Position numbers and translations under genes: made by a program
Notes under the pieces: model-generated
What the model was told of the DNA's origin: nothing
What the model saw: only the letters and a program-made list of their open reading frames with translations
The model's database searches: none
Shown here: positions 1 to 10,519 of the stretch, piece by piece
Layout of the letters: every line of letters starts with the position of its first letter
Numbering within the stretch: position 1 is the stretch's first letter
Assembly: GCA_014898415.1 (NCBI GenBank)
Contig: RCTD01000024.1
Span: forward strand, 62,001 to 126,000
DNA: 64,000 nucleotides
Direction of reading: 5' to 3'
DNA from: Stromatinia cepivora
Taxonomy: Eukaryota > Ascomycota > Leotiomycetes > Helotiales > Sclerotiniaceae

Positions 1-558
1 GTCGGGACAAAGTATGCGAAAAGATCCGACAAGAAGTCGTCATATATATCAAACGAATGGCGATGATGAAGGATTTGCTTAGGGGCAAGAAAGGGGCGGG
101 GAGAGAAAGGGGTAACTCTCTGCAAGTATAGGTGTTCGGGCTGGGATTTCCCTTTCTATTTTTTTTTTTTTTTTTTTTTTTTTTTTGCATCATCGCGGAC
201 AATTTGATGGAGGCTAACATGGGCTTTGCGTACGAGGGCTAGAATTCTGGATGCTTGTTCCTCGAATGAACATAATTTTCTAACAGTATTATTACCTGAT
301 GCACAATGAAACATGCTAAAGATCGCTTTTGATAGGACACTGAGCATCACGACCTTCTGGAGGTTTCTGTTTTGACCTAACCTTGAACCAACATTCCAGG
401 TACGAAGAACCCTGCACTTGACAACATGGCTGGCTGCTTCCTTCTTCTCATTGCTCTCCTTTCATTTCATTTTCCCCAGAAGTTTTCTAGCGTTGCGATA
501 TTGCTATTGCCCATTGTTTGGCCCTTGACTGTAGTTATTCCTGTTTGAATAGATACTG
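1..558. other. Intergenic flank with a long T tract
   Basis: No conserved reading frame is visible here. The stretch lies 3' of the leftward IND1-like gene and probably includes its 3' UTR. It contains a homopolymer of about 28 T at 159-186; the short lysine-ending frame across it is an artefact of that tract. Confidence 0.5.
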
Positions 559-1649
559 TTAAAATAAGCCAATTTTCTTTCCCACTAGTTCTGTGATTGA
601 CATAAATGCCTTTGCTCTTTCGCTTTCGGGCTCGGCTACAACGGTCGGTTTTCCCCTGTCCGCATCATCGCAAATGCTCGCGTGTAATGGTATATCTCCT
701 AGAAAATCAATTCCATGCTCTTTACAAGCATGCGTGACTCCCGAATGCGACCCAAAAATATGTGTGCTGTTTTGACAGTGTGGGCATGTGAATAGCGACA
801 TATTCTGTACCATTCCCAGAATAGGGATATCAATTTTCTTAAACATATTGATACCCTTCACGGCATCTTTGAGAGCTATGTCTTGAGGCGTCGACACAAT
901 TACCGCTCCTGAAAATACTCAGTATCTTCATTCGACATGAAGAATGCACTTACCATCAAGTACAATTTGCTGCGTTATAGTCAACTGAGTATCTCCTGTT
1001 CCTGGCGGTAAATCGAGAACCAAAACATCCAATCCCCCCCAGTCTACCTCGTGTAAAAGTTGCTGTAATGCTTTCATGACCATCAATCCACGCCATACAA
1101 CAGGCGCTGCATCACCCACTAAATAACCCATTGACATAGATTTTACGCCATAATTTGAGAGGGGTATGAGTTGATTGTCTGCCGACCAAACATCAGACGT
1201 GTTTCAACTATTGCATTTAGACCAAAGACGCACTTGAGGATAATCTGGGCTCCCCCGAAAGATTGAGCAATGTGGGTATCGATGGACCAAAGATATCTGT
1301 ATCTAAAATACCACTTCGCAGACCACGACGAGCAAAGGCAAGTGCAAGATTGACTATTGCTCAATCAGTACTTGCTAACATGCAATCACTGGGAGTTCGT
1401 ACCAGAAAGCGTCGATTTTCCAACTCCTCCTTTCGCAGATGAAACTGCAATAACTTTCTTTACATCTTTAATCTTTCTTCTTTCGGGCAATCCACGCTGC
1501 ATGCGCGGAATACTGCCGGTTCGTGGTAATCCCTGATATGCGCCAACGATCAATTTCTCTTCTAATTTCTCATACTTCAAACAAACTTGACGTACCAATG
1601 GATTCTCATGTTGCAACCTCCGCAGAGTAGAAAATAATCGTGGCTTCAT
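559..1649 (-). CDS. IND1: IND1/NUBPL-type mitochondrial Fe-S protein, complex I assembly P-loop ATPase
   Basis: Exons 1403-1649, 1234-1353, 954-1178 and 559-908 give 313 aa; introns are 49, 55 and 45 bp with GT-AG ends. Residues 73-80 are the deviant Walker A KGGVGKST of the Mrp/NBP35 family, followed by D-L-P-P-G-T-G-D and a C-P-H-C pair (about residues 239 and 242) that in this family bridges a labile 4Fe-4S cluster at the dimer interface. The N-terminus ([11 protein letters not shown]) is basic, as expected for mitochondrial import. IND1/NUBPL delivers Fe-S clusters to respiratory complex I. The length matches mitochondrial IND1; cytosolic NBP35 and CFD1 are alternatives but lack such a leader. 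It is transcribed divergently from the BFR2-like gene. Family assignment is firm; the IND1 subtype rests on the leader and overall layout. Confidence 0.9.
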
Positions 1650-1814
1650 TTTGTTCCAATGTCGAATTGAAGCTCCAACAAGGATGCGATGCTTTTTGAG
1701 CGGATATGCGCCCGCTAGCGCGCCAAGATCGTGGGGAGCTCCAAAATAATTTTTTGGTTTGAACTTCTGCGGAAAAACACAAAATTCTCAACGTTTGAGA
1801 GAATAGTAAACAAT
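1650..1814. promoter_or_regulatory. Short divergent promoter between IND1-like and BFR2-like genes
   Basis: The two start codons are only 165 bp apart and face away from each other, so core promoter elements and 5' leaders of both genes must fit here. No TATA box is obvious. Shared regulation of a mitochondrial Fe-S factor and a nucleolar factor is possible but not shown. Confidence 0.5.
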
Positions 1815-3718
1815 ATGGCAATACCAAAGAATTTGGCAAAAAAAATCAAGGAATTGGAGGATCCTGTTCCTAAGGGTAAGTTTCCATACTTGAGTAATAT
1901 CTATGGGTTCGTCTTTATTGACTTGGGTTTCATTTGGCAGATTTCGATCCGGAAGATGATAAGCCGGCGCAAGAGAGCGATTCGGAAAGTGGTGATGAGA
2001 GTGATGATGGATTAGCGGGGACAGAACATTATGTTCAAGTTGGGTAAGGAATTTCTTTACTCCCGGTTGATGGACTTTTGTTGATCAAATACTATAGAAA
2101 GAGTAAGCTTCGAAAACCAGAAGAAGTTGCTCTTGGACCTCAATACGCCGGATCTCGAGTCAGTCGCGAACAATTGATGAACGGCGATGATGAGGATGAA
2201 TCTAACTCGACATATGGAAGCGCTGATGAAGAGAAATTCGAGGGAATGGATTTTGATGGAGAGCTTGATGATATGGAGGTCGATAGTGATGAGGCTTTGG
2301 GGGAGAGTGACGAAGAGAGGTTCAAGGATTTCGTTTTCCGAGGAAGTGGAAAGCCAAAGAGACCTGCTGAAGCGAAAAAACCCGTGGATGTCAATGGGGT
2401 GAAGAAAAGACCTACTGCTGCTGATTTCATGTCGGATAGTGGTGAGGAGGAGGGCGTGAAATTATCCGACGAGGAAGATAATGACGAAGATGATGATAAC
2501 GAGGAGAAAACTGAGGATGAGGAGGCAGATGAGACCGATGAAGATATCTTGGATGTCGACGCTCAACACGCCGAGGCCATGGAAGACATCGAAGAAGATT
2601 TTGACGAAGAAGATTCGGAAAACCCCGACCAGAGTGGTGAGGAGGAAATTGGCAGTGACGAAGAGAGTGAAGAAAAGAAATCCGATGACGAGGAAAATGA
2701 TGAGGATGAGCAAGCAAGGCGCGCTGAATTGCGAAAGATCATGGGCGAGGAACAGAAAACGGTTGTCGCAACGATTTCGCAAGCAGCAAAGGCAGATGCA
2801 GACAAGGGTAATGCCGTGAAACAACAACGCAAAGCATTCGACTCCCTTCTTAATGTTCGTATACGCCTTCAAAAGGCCTTGGTAGCGACAAATTCGTTGG
2901 CCGCGGCCAATGATAAGAATCAGGGGGACAGTGATGAGAATCCTTTCCAAGCCGCAGAAGAGGCCGCCATCAAGCTATGGAATACAATCGATGGGCTTCG
3001 ACATGATCTCTCAAAGGCATCTAGTACCTCCAAAACAGGGCAGAAACGGAAGCGCAATATCGATTCCGCCACCTCCTCTTCGGCTATTTGGGAGCGAATG
3101 CAAGCCTCCGAGGTTGCTAATATTGATACTCGACAAACCGTCCTCGAAAAATGGTCTAGCAAAGTCCGCGCTACAACCGCCCTCCCTATCTCCCGCAAAC
3201 TCAACCCCAATGCCCCCCAACAATCCATCACTTCTCTTCTCCAAGATACACTCTCTAGTTCCGAGCATCTAATTTCCCGCACCAAGGTCCCTCGTTCCTG
3301 TGCCCCCGCCCAAAAACAGATGAAGCTCACCACTGACCCTAACATTTATGACGATGCTGATTTCTACCAATTACTTCTCAAAGAATTGCTCGATCAACGA
3401 ATGGTTGATTCTTCTTCCGCAGCCGCTGGTGAAGCCGGTAAACCAATGCAATGGACTGCCGTGAAGGAAGCAAAGACAAGGAAGAACGTCGATACTAAGG
3501 CTAGCAAAGGCAGAAAAATGAAATTTACAGTACATGAAAAATTACAAAATTTCATGGCACCAGAGGATAGAAATACGTGGGAAGAAACCGCGAGAGATAG
3601 ATTTTTCGCGACGTTATTGGGTAGGAAGTTGGATTTGGGAGAGAATGCAGATGAGGAGGATATTAGTGAAGATGAAGCATTGAAGGAAGAGGAGGGTTTG
3701 ATGTTGTTTAGATCTTGA
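1815..3718 (+). CDS. BFR2: BFR2/AATF-like ribosome biogenesis protein
   Basis: Exons 1815-1875, 1941-2043 and 2098-3718 give 594 aa; introns are 65 and 54 bp and both join in frame (second intron ends in CTATAG). The protein opens MAIPKNLAKKIKEL, has long Glu/Asp-rich tracts through the first 250 residues, then the AATF domain (around S-R-K-L-N-P-N-A-P) and the C-terminal TRAUB-type domain (Y-D-D-A-D-F-Y-Q-L-L-L-K-E-L-L). Bfr2/AATF proteins act in the nucleolus in early 40S (SSU processome) maturation. The acidic tract is typical of the family. The ATG at 1815 is preferred because the upstream in-frame extension shows no family similarity. Confidence in the family is high. Confidence 0.9.
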
Positions 3719-4250
3719 GGTTGAATATGCATTGAGGATAAAGGTTTGAGCATGCGGTGTATTAAAAGTTTCGTGGTGCTGTATGATTGTATAGCATAGG
3801 AGCTTGGAGATTATACCAATAGAATAGAATATTTTGCATATGTATCTTATATTACCCGTCTAGCTCCGTCGCCGTGAACTAGGCTGGTGATTAAATATCC
3901 ATACATGAAGTCCAAATGTAAACTAACTTACCCTCAAATCATCAGTATATTCTCAATCGTATTCCAACCCCATAGCCAGCATAAAAGATCTATTGTATCT
4001 ATTACTATCTAAATATCCCATCCCACTTCCCCGCTTCCACGCATCGAGAGCTACTAATTTTTTAACTCCAATATATATTATCAATTATATAGATAAGGTC
4101 TTACAATACTTACACTTACAGACTTTACATACTTTACCATCCGAGCTGATGCTATGACTGATAAGATGTAAATTAAATCGATTCAATCAAATATATTGAT
4201 GGATGGATGCAAGCCTATTTACCTTGTTAAGAATAACCTCATATTTATCG

Positions 4251-4481
4251 CCCGGTGAGCCCTTACAGCCTGCTTCTCAATTTCATGTGATAAGGTTTAT
4301 ACCCGGTGAGCTCCGGGTGATCCGATGTTCCCTCATTTGGAGCGTGGAACTAACTCCCAGTGACCCTTCAAACCCTCAATCCCGGTGACCCCTCCCTCTA
4401 TTCCACCTCTGTACAAGAAATTTTAGGGTTACTACACCCGGTGACCACCTTCCTTAATTCCCTTCCCTCATCTCCGGTGAG
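4251..4481 (+). repeat. Dispersed CCCGGTGA-like octamers
   Basis: The word CCCGGTGA or a one-base variant occurs near 4251, 4302, 4313 (CCGGGTGA), 4356 (CCCAGTGA), 4381, 4437 and 4473 (TCCGGTGA), all on the same strand. Spacing is irregular (about 10-60 bp), so this is not a simple tandem array. Function unknown. Confidence 0.6.
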
Positions 4482-4539
4482 CCATCCCCATAACACCTTT
4501 GAATTTTTCAACATGCACATAACCACCGATGAACATCAC

Positions 4540-4690
4540 TTCCCTCTTCCCTCTTCCCTCTTCCCTCTTCCCTCTTCCCTCTTCCCTCTTCCCTCTTCCC
4601 TCTTCCCTCTTCCCTCTTCCCTCTTCCCTCTTCCCTCTTCCCTCTTCCCTCTTCCCTCTTCCCTCTTCCCTCTTCCCTCTTCCCTCTTCC
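4540..4690 (+). repeat. Heptanucleotide array (TTCCCTC)n
   Basis: About 21 near-perfect copies of TTCCCTC, pyrimidine-only on the + strand. Because 3 x 7 = 21 it stays open in all forward frames and produces a spurious periodic peptide. Confidence 0.95.
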
Positions 4691-4966
4691 CCCAACCCAT
4701 TTCCTAACTCCACCAGCGCCACACCATCAACACAACCCCACCGTTCCGCAACTCTTTCGTCTTTTGCCATTCAAAATATCTTCCTATACACTCCCCTTTT
4801 CTATTCCTCGCCAGAATATGCATATATTCTTTGAATGTTCCTGCACAGCTTCCAATCCCAGACCCAGTCCCATTCTTTCGTGAGATTCACTTGCGAAGAT
4901 CATTTGAAATTGGAAGTTTCGAAATCAATAACTGTTTCTATTTCATTATTTTGTTTGCTGACTTAT

Positions 4967-5049
4967 GTGTATGTATGTATGTATGTATGTATGTATGTAT
5001 GTATGTATGTATGTATGTATGTATGTATGTATGTATGTATGTATGTATG
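4967..5049 (+). repeat. Tetranucleotide microsatellite (GTAT)n
   Basis: About 20 perfect copies of GTAT/ATGT, a probable hypervariable locus. Confidence 0.95.
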
Positions 5050-5542
5050 CGTAGTATTCATCCCTGTGATCCATTGCTGTCTTCTCCTGGAGTTATCTTC
5101 CTCACACTTGATATTCTTTCAAGTAATGACACAGGCAATCAACGTAGATGGACCGACGATAAGGACCACAAATTATCTACCAACGACTAGTTAACCAACA
5201 ATCAACTCCAACTCAATCATAATTCATATTTCGTTATATTGTGTCGACATCCCAACAAATGCTTCCCGACACCCGACACATCAACACGTAGAAATATATC
5301 ACATTTATCTCATGGGTATGCATCCAAGCAAATAAATCATTACGTTAACTAGGTAGGTAAACATTCATTCTAAAGCCCACCAGCCAGCAAGCAATCTCAG
5401 GGGGCGTATCCTGTCCATGCCCTACAAGCGGCAAAAACTCCATTCCTTTATTAATGTTTCAGTATCCCCATCCTATGCATTATCAACCACCATGCCCAAA
5501 AATACGACGCGACGACGAAGCATAACTGAATTTCCGACATCC

Positions 5543-7417
5543 CTAATCCGCACTCCCACTCCCCTCAAAACTTTTCTCCCACAAACTCCTCAAAAGAGTC
5601 GCGACATTTTCTTCATCCAATCCACTACCACCTCCATCCCTATCTGTATCACTACCCCTCTCTCTATCCTCCCCTTCGAAACTCTGTCCTACTCCCTTCC
5701 TCGCATTCCCATTTCTCTCCCTCAAACTACCCGCTCGACTCACATTCGCACTCTTACTATGTGCATGTCCATTTCCATGGATATTCTTTCCCCCATGCCC
5801 AAGCACCCCCATTTTTTCTAATCTTTTGACACCGCGTCCAACGGGATCCTGATGACGTCTCACAACCAGGTATTCTAGTCCCGTCCTCTCAAGCTGTACT
5901 TTAATTCTCGGGTCTCCTTTTCCATCTCCACCCATTGGATATCCACCCATACCACCACCCATTCCCATTCCCATCCCAGGGCCAAATCCCATACTGCTTC
6001 CTCCGCCATGATTACCCACTCCCATACCTCCATTCAATAACGACAATGCACCCAATCCCTCTCTCTGCGGTTCGATATTTGATGATGCTCGTTGAAGCCA
6101 TAATTTCTGCTGCGTGCGCGAATTATACGCATTAGGCGGTCCACTATTTCCACTTGTAGAACTCTTCCGACTCCTAGGTAATAGAGCTGATTCCTCCTCG
6201 TCATCAACATCATGCCTCGTCAAACTTCCCATCGATTTCGCTCTTGCCATTTCTCCATTACCGCCATTCGAATTCTTTTCCACCCCACCCCTAATCGCAG
6301 CACTCGTTCTAGACTCCCTACCATGATCCGGTGGAGGAAACTTGGGGCTACTTTCACCAGGCGTCCCAGCATCCCCTACAAATCTCGATATTAATTCCTG
6401 ATTTCCGGAAGCAGTACTCGCACCGATACTTTTCACGATGCCCGAAGCTCGGTCCATACTACTAGACGGTGTGTGAGCCACCTTCGGTGTCGGTTTAGCA
6501 GTCGCCATACTCATTCGTATTTCTGAGGCCAGATGCGACGGTGTTCTTTGGAGTAATTTATCCGTGATAACTTTTGCGTCCGCGCTAGAATCACTATTCC
6601 TATCCTTCGTAGTATTTGTCTTCACATTACCATTCCCATCAAAATTATCAACCGAGCTTCCCTTCGCAAAATCCCTTACAGAATCCCCTGCAAATGTTTT
6701 TTTCGACTTTGGCGATGAAAGAGGAGAATGATTTCGCGAACTGACGGCGGAATTTATAGCGGATTGTTTGCCAGATGTATTTGCACTGCGACTTAAAGCT
6801 GGACTTGCATTCGAGCTTGCTTCTTCCCAGCCCTCTTCGTTGTCCTCTTCGAGCTCTGCTTTTCCCGGTGTGCCTATACCCAACTCGAAATGTACACTAC
6901 TTGGTCTCTTTTTACCATCCGAACTCTTAGGTCTTCTCGTCGATCCCGCACTGTGCTGTACATCTGCCGAGCTGCGATTGCGTTTCAAAGCCGTTTGCGA
7001 ATGATTCTTTTGACGATTGAGATTCGTGCTAGAATTATGTGATCTATCCCAAGGAGCTTCAAATTGTTTGAGATTGTCGTTACTTGTAGTATGGTTATGA
7101 TGGTTGTTGTTGTGAGTACTCGTTTGACGTGATAATTTATGCAGCGCCTTATTACTGCTCACACGCCCGTATTTGCCAACTACGTGTTTTCGTTCGCCTT
7201 TCGCTTTATGTTCTTTATGCTGTGTAGCAGTCGTACCTGTAGTTGGAGGCGTATCCGCTGGACTATCAATTTGGTGGCTAGTGATCGAGGACGTAGATCG
7301 GTGACGGGCCGTCAGATTGGGCCGTAATTGCGATTGCGATTGGGATTGTGAGTGTGATTGCGATTGTGATTGTGATTGCGATTGGGGGGCATCATCCGAA
7401 GAAGCTGGAGGGGGCAT
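5543..7417 (-). CDS. TCO89: TCO89-like TORC1 subunit (low-complexity protein)
   Basis: A single uninterrupted frame of 624 aa. It opens MPPPASSDDAPQ followed by an S-Q repeat encoded by an imperfect hexanucleotide array at 7324-7390. Recognisable conserved patches are H-V-V-G-K-Y-G-R-V-S-S-N-K-A-L-H-K-L (about residues 78-95), R-P-S-S-V-H-F-E-L-G with a following acidic E-G-W-E-E-A-S segment (about 172-205), T-Q-Q-K-L-W-L-Q-R-A-S-S-N-I-E (about 435-450), E-Y-L-V-V-R-R and a C-terminal L-L-R-S-L-W-E-K. I associate this set with filamentous-fungal TCO89 proteins, peripheral subunits of TORC1 at the vacuole. The rest is Ser/Asn/Gly-rich and likely disordered. The assignment is from memory of family patterns; if wrong, this is a conserved fungal disordered protein. 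Confidence 0.65.
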   Translation of the reverse strand: MPPPASSDDAPQSQSQSQSQSHSQSQSQSQLRPNLTARHRSTSSITSHQIDSPADTPPTTGTTATQHKEHKAKGERKHVVGKYGRVSSNKALHKLSRQTSTHNNNHHNHTTSNDNLKQFEAPWDRSHNSSTNLNRQKNHSQTALKRNRSSADVQHSAGSTRRPKSSDGKKRPSSVHFELGIGTPGKAELEEDNEEGWEEASSNASPALSRSANTSGKQSAINSAVSSRNHSPLSSPKSKKTFAGDSVRDFAKGSSVDNFDGNGNVKTNTTKDRNSDSSADAKVITDKLLQRTPSHLASEIRMSMATAKPTPKVAHTPSSSMDRASGIVKSIGASTASGNQELISRFVGDAGTPGESSPKFPPPDHGRESRTSAAIRGGVEKNSNGGNGEMARAKSMGSLTRHDVDDEEESALLPRSRKSSTSGNSGPPNAYNSRTQQKLWLQRASSNIEPQREGLGALSLLNGGMGVGNHGGGSSMGFGPGMGMGMGGGMGGYPMGGDGKGDPRIKVQLERTGLEYLVVRRHQDPVGRGVKRLEKMGVLGHGGKNIHGNGHAHSKSANVSRAGSLRERNGNARKGVGQSFEGEDRERGSDTDRDGGGSGLDEENVATLLRSLWEKSFEGSGSAD

Positions 7418-8027
7418 TATAATTATCGTTTGCTTTTAGTGTAGATGTGATTGATGCAGGGCTGAAAATCGTTGGAGGTGATTGTTTGCTTTTTCTGGAT
7501 TGAGGTGCAGGATGTCCGAAGGTTTGATGTGTTGGTGCGAGCCCATACCTGCATAAGTTCTAGATCATGCTCGGACATTATAAATTTACAATGATTGATA
7601 ATATCAATTGTTTAATAGGTAATATTTAAATCTTTCATGAAGCATTTAACTTAAATTGACATTGATAAGATTGCTAGCCTTATTCAAGAGGCAGAATAAA
7701 GAATGAATTATACCTTCAACCACTGGACCTAGACAACTAAATATTCACACAGTAATTCAACGAGGATTTGGATATTGGAAATCATAACAATTGGAAACTT
7801 TCGAATACGTAAAAGAAATAAATAACTTTAACTTTAATGGGCCCCGAAATAGTTCAAAAATCACTCACATGCATTTATTTCATTGCTCATCAAATATAAT
7901 TGTAAATTTGGTTCATTCATTGACTCAATCTCCATGCTTGATGATACGTACGATACATCACATTAAATAAGAACGCCGGCCTATGTTTGCACAACCCATA
8001 ATTAGAACCCCTTCTTTACTACACACC
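7418..8027. other. Intergenic, no gene seen
   Basis: AT-leaning sequence that must hold the promoter of the leftward TCO89-like gene and the 3' UTR of the PEPCK gene. No conserved frame or RNA gene is visible. Confidence 0.5.
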
Positions 8028-10519
8028 CTAGACCTTAACCGCTGGCCCTGCCGCAATAACATCATCAGTAGCTTCCGACTGGTATTTCTTAAAGTTTTCA
8101 ACAAAGAGACCACCAAGTTTGGTGACCTCGGCTCTGAAACTGTCATCTCCTTGGCTCCATGCATTTTTTGGGTTCAACAATTCCGATGGAACATTGCTGC
8201 AACTTTTTGGTACTTGAAGGTTGAATGTCTCGTAATTTTCATACTCGACCTTCGCAAGTTCCCCAGAATGAATTGCGTCAAGAATAGCACGAGTGTATTT
8301 CAATCTATCACACTGGTTAGCATTCGGTATTTTAGTAGATTTCATTTGTACTTACGGGCAACGCTTGCCACCAGTGGTAGCACCAGCTCCAACCCATCCA
8401 GTGTTCAACAACCAAGCATTAGCCTTGTGGTGTTCAATCTTCTCAGCCAACATCTTAGCATAACGCATTGGATGAAGAGCCAAGAAAGGTTGAGCGAAGC
8501 ACGATGAGAAGGTAGCTTGTGGTTCTGTGACACCATCTTCCGTACCAGCCATCTTTGAAGTATAACCGGAGATGAAGTGGAACATGGTTTGGGCGGAGTT
8601 GAGCTTGGAAATTGGTGGAAGGACACCACGAGCGTCACATGTAAGAAGAATGATATTGCTTGGGTGGTTTGTCGAGAGACAAGGAATCTTAGCGTTGGAA
8701 ATGTACTCAATGGGATAGGCGCAGCGGGTGTTCTCAGTCAAGGTTGAGTCGTCATAATCAACAAGACGAGTAGTTGGGTCAAAGACAACGTTCTCAAGAA
8801 CAGAGCCAAATTGGATAGCACCGAAGATATCAGGCTCCTTCTCTGCCGATAGACCGATGCACTTAGCGTAGCACTGCAGGTTGTTAGTGTGCCATGAAGT
8901 AATACAGGGATTGAACTACTTACACCACCCTCGATGTTGAAAACACCACGTTCACTCCAGCAGTGCTCATCATCACCAATCAAGGCACGATTAGGATCTG
9001 CTGAAAGTGTTGTTTTACCGGTACCCGAGAGACCAAAGAAGACAGTAACGTCTCCGTCTTTACCTTCATTGGCTGACGAGTGGAGAGTAAGAACATTATG
9101 CTTAACAGGCATCTCGTAGAAAAGGACTGTGAAAACACCCTTCTTCATCTCTCCGGCATATTCGGTACCTAAGATAACCATCTCTTGTTCGGCAAAGTTG
9201 ATGGCGACTGAAGTACCTGAAGTCATACCCTCAGTATATCTATTAGCAGGGAAAGATCCTGCGTTGTAAATAGTATAATCTGGGTGGAAATGTTCGAGGT
9301 CTTTACGATCAGGTCTAATGAGCATATTGCGCATGAAAAGCGCGTGGTATGCACGAGCGCATACGACCCGAACCTTGATTCTGTATTTTTCATCCCATCC
9401 TGCGAAACCATCGACCACATAAATACGATTTCTCGTATTCAAATAATCAATTGCACGTTCACGGTTGATTCTCCATACCTAGTATTGATGTTAGTTGATT
9501 TGAACTTGAAACATTAAAATATTTAGATAATGCTAGCACACTTGAAAAGTGGGAGTATTAGCTAATAGCAGCGTGACCAGGGTAACATCGGTTTAGTTCT
9601 ATATGCACCCCGCAATTCGCTTGGGAAGGAAAGGAACAAAATAAAGCCGAGGATGTTCAAAAACATATGACGTAGAAATGTGCGGGGAACGCTTGCAGAG
9701 TTTGTTTGAAGAGAACGAGGCAGGAATTGCAAATTGAAGAGTTGTGGATGTGTAAAAATATGCTCGAAAGTATTGAGGAAATGGGGTGCGCTGCTTTCGA
9801 AATCCGTAGAAAATTTTTGAAGCCACAAATGTAGTTTTCCTCCGCCGAAAACGGATTGTGTGTATTGCAAAAGAAAAGGGCGCAGGAGACGAAAGGAAAG
9901 AGGAGACAATCTTCTTACTTCAGGTGTCATAGGTTTGTTGACGGGCCCCCACCAAACATCATTTTCAGATGATGGTTCTTTAACAATTCTCTTGTCTAAG
10001 GGCGAACGACCCGTCTTAGCTCCAGAGTATGCAGTAAGGGCACCGGTAGATGTAATGGCAGAACCAGTTTCGTAAACAAGAGCATCTTCGTAGAGGGCAG
10101 CAACACTTGGGTTAGGAACCTAGGAAAAGAATTGAAGTTAGAAACTGGCAGATTTGAAAAGGGTGCTGAATTCATACAATAGCTACACGATCATAATCGA
10201 TATGTGCCTTCTCGTGAAGTTCCTCCTCAAGCTCGGTGTGCTCAACTTGTGGTTGTACACCGCTAGGGTGCAGTGCTAGAAAGAAGGATGTTAGCAAAAT
10301 GAAGATCTATCGAAACTATAGGGAAGCTTTGTCGTAGTGTTGGGAGTTAAGGAATGTGTATGGAGTTGCTGAAGTGGAAAGCATGGCGACGTTCATGCTG
10401 ATGTTCATGCTGAATTGAACATGAGAAACCACATCGAAAGCGGCAAGTATGAAGTAGTAGAAGTATTGAAGAAGAGTATACTAACATGTGCGATTGACGC
10501 TTAGATGTGTAGAGACCAT
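8028..10519 (-). CDS. PCK1: Phosphoenolpyruvate carboxykinase (ATP)
   Basis: Exons 10486-10519, 10178-10275, 9919-10119, 8924-9478, 8356-8873 and 8028-8304 give 560 aa, the usual length for fungal ATP-type PEPCK. It converts oxaloacetate plus ATP to PEP and CO2, the committing step of gluconeogenesis in the cytosol. The sequence starts [19 protein letters not shown], contains the P-loop G-L-S-G-T-G-K-T (about residue 258), T-G-R-S-P near the N-terminus and N-T-G-W-V-G-A-G near the C-terminus. Introns are 210, 58, 440, 50 and 51 bp; the 440 bp intron (9479-9918) is exceptional for this window. The frame stays open upstream, with another well-placed ATG at 10672 that would add 51 residues, so the start is not certain. 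Glucose repression is expected from known biology, not read here. Confidence 0.97.

Larger units (their letters stand above)
3719..5542. other. Intergenic region with three kinds of short repeat
   Basis: This lies between the 3' ends of BFR2 (+) and the TCO89-like gene (-), which converge. It carries a cluster of CCGGTGA-like words, a heptanucleotide array and a GTAT array, annotated separately. Open frames across the arrays are repeat translations, not genes. Confidence 0.6.

Noticed and set aside
4529..5194. Frames of about 100-119 codons on both sides of the TTCCCTC and GTAT arrays
   Set aside because: They are translations of simple repeats, open because of repeat periodicity.
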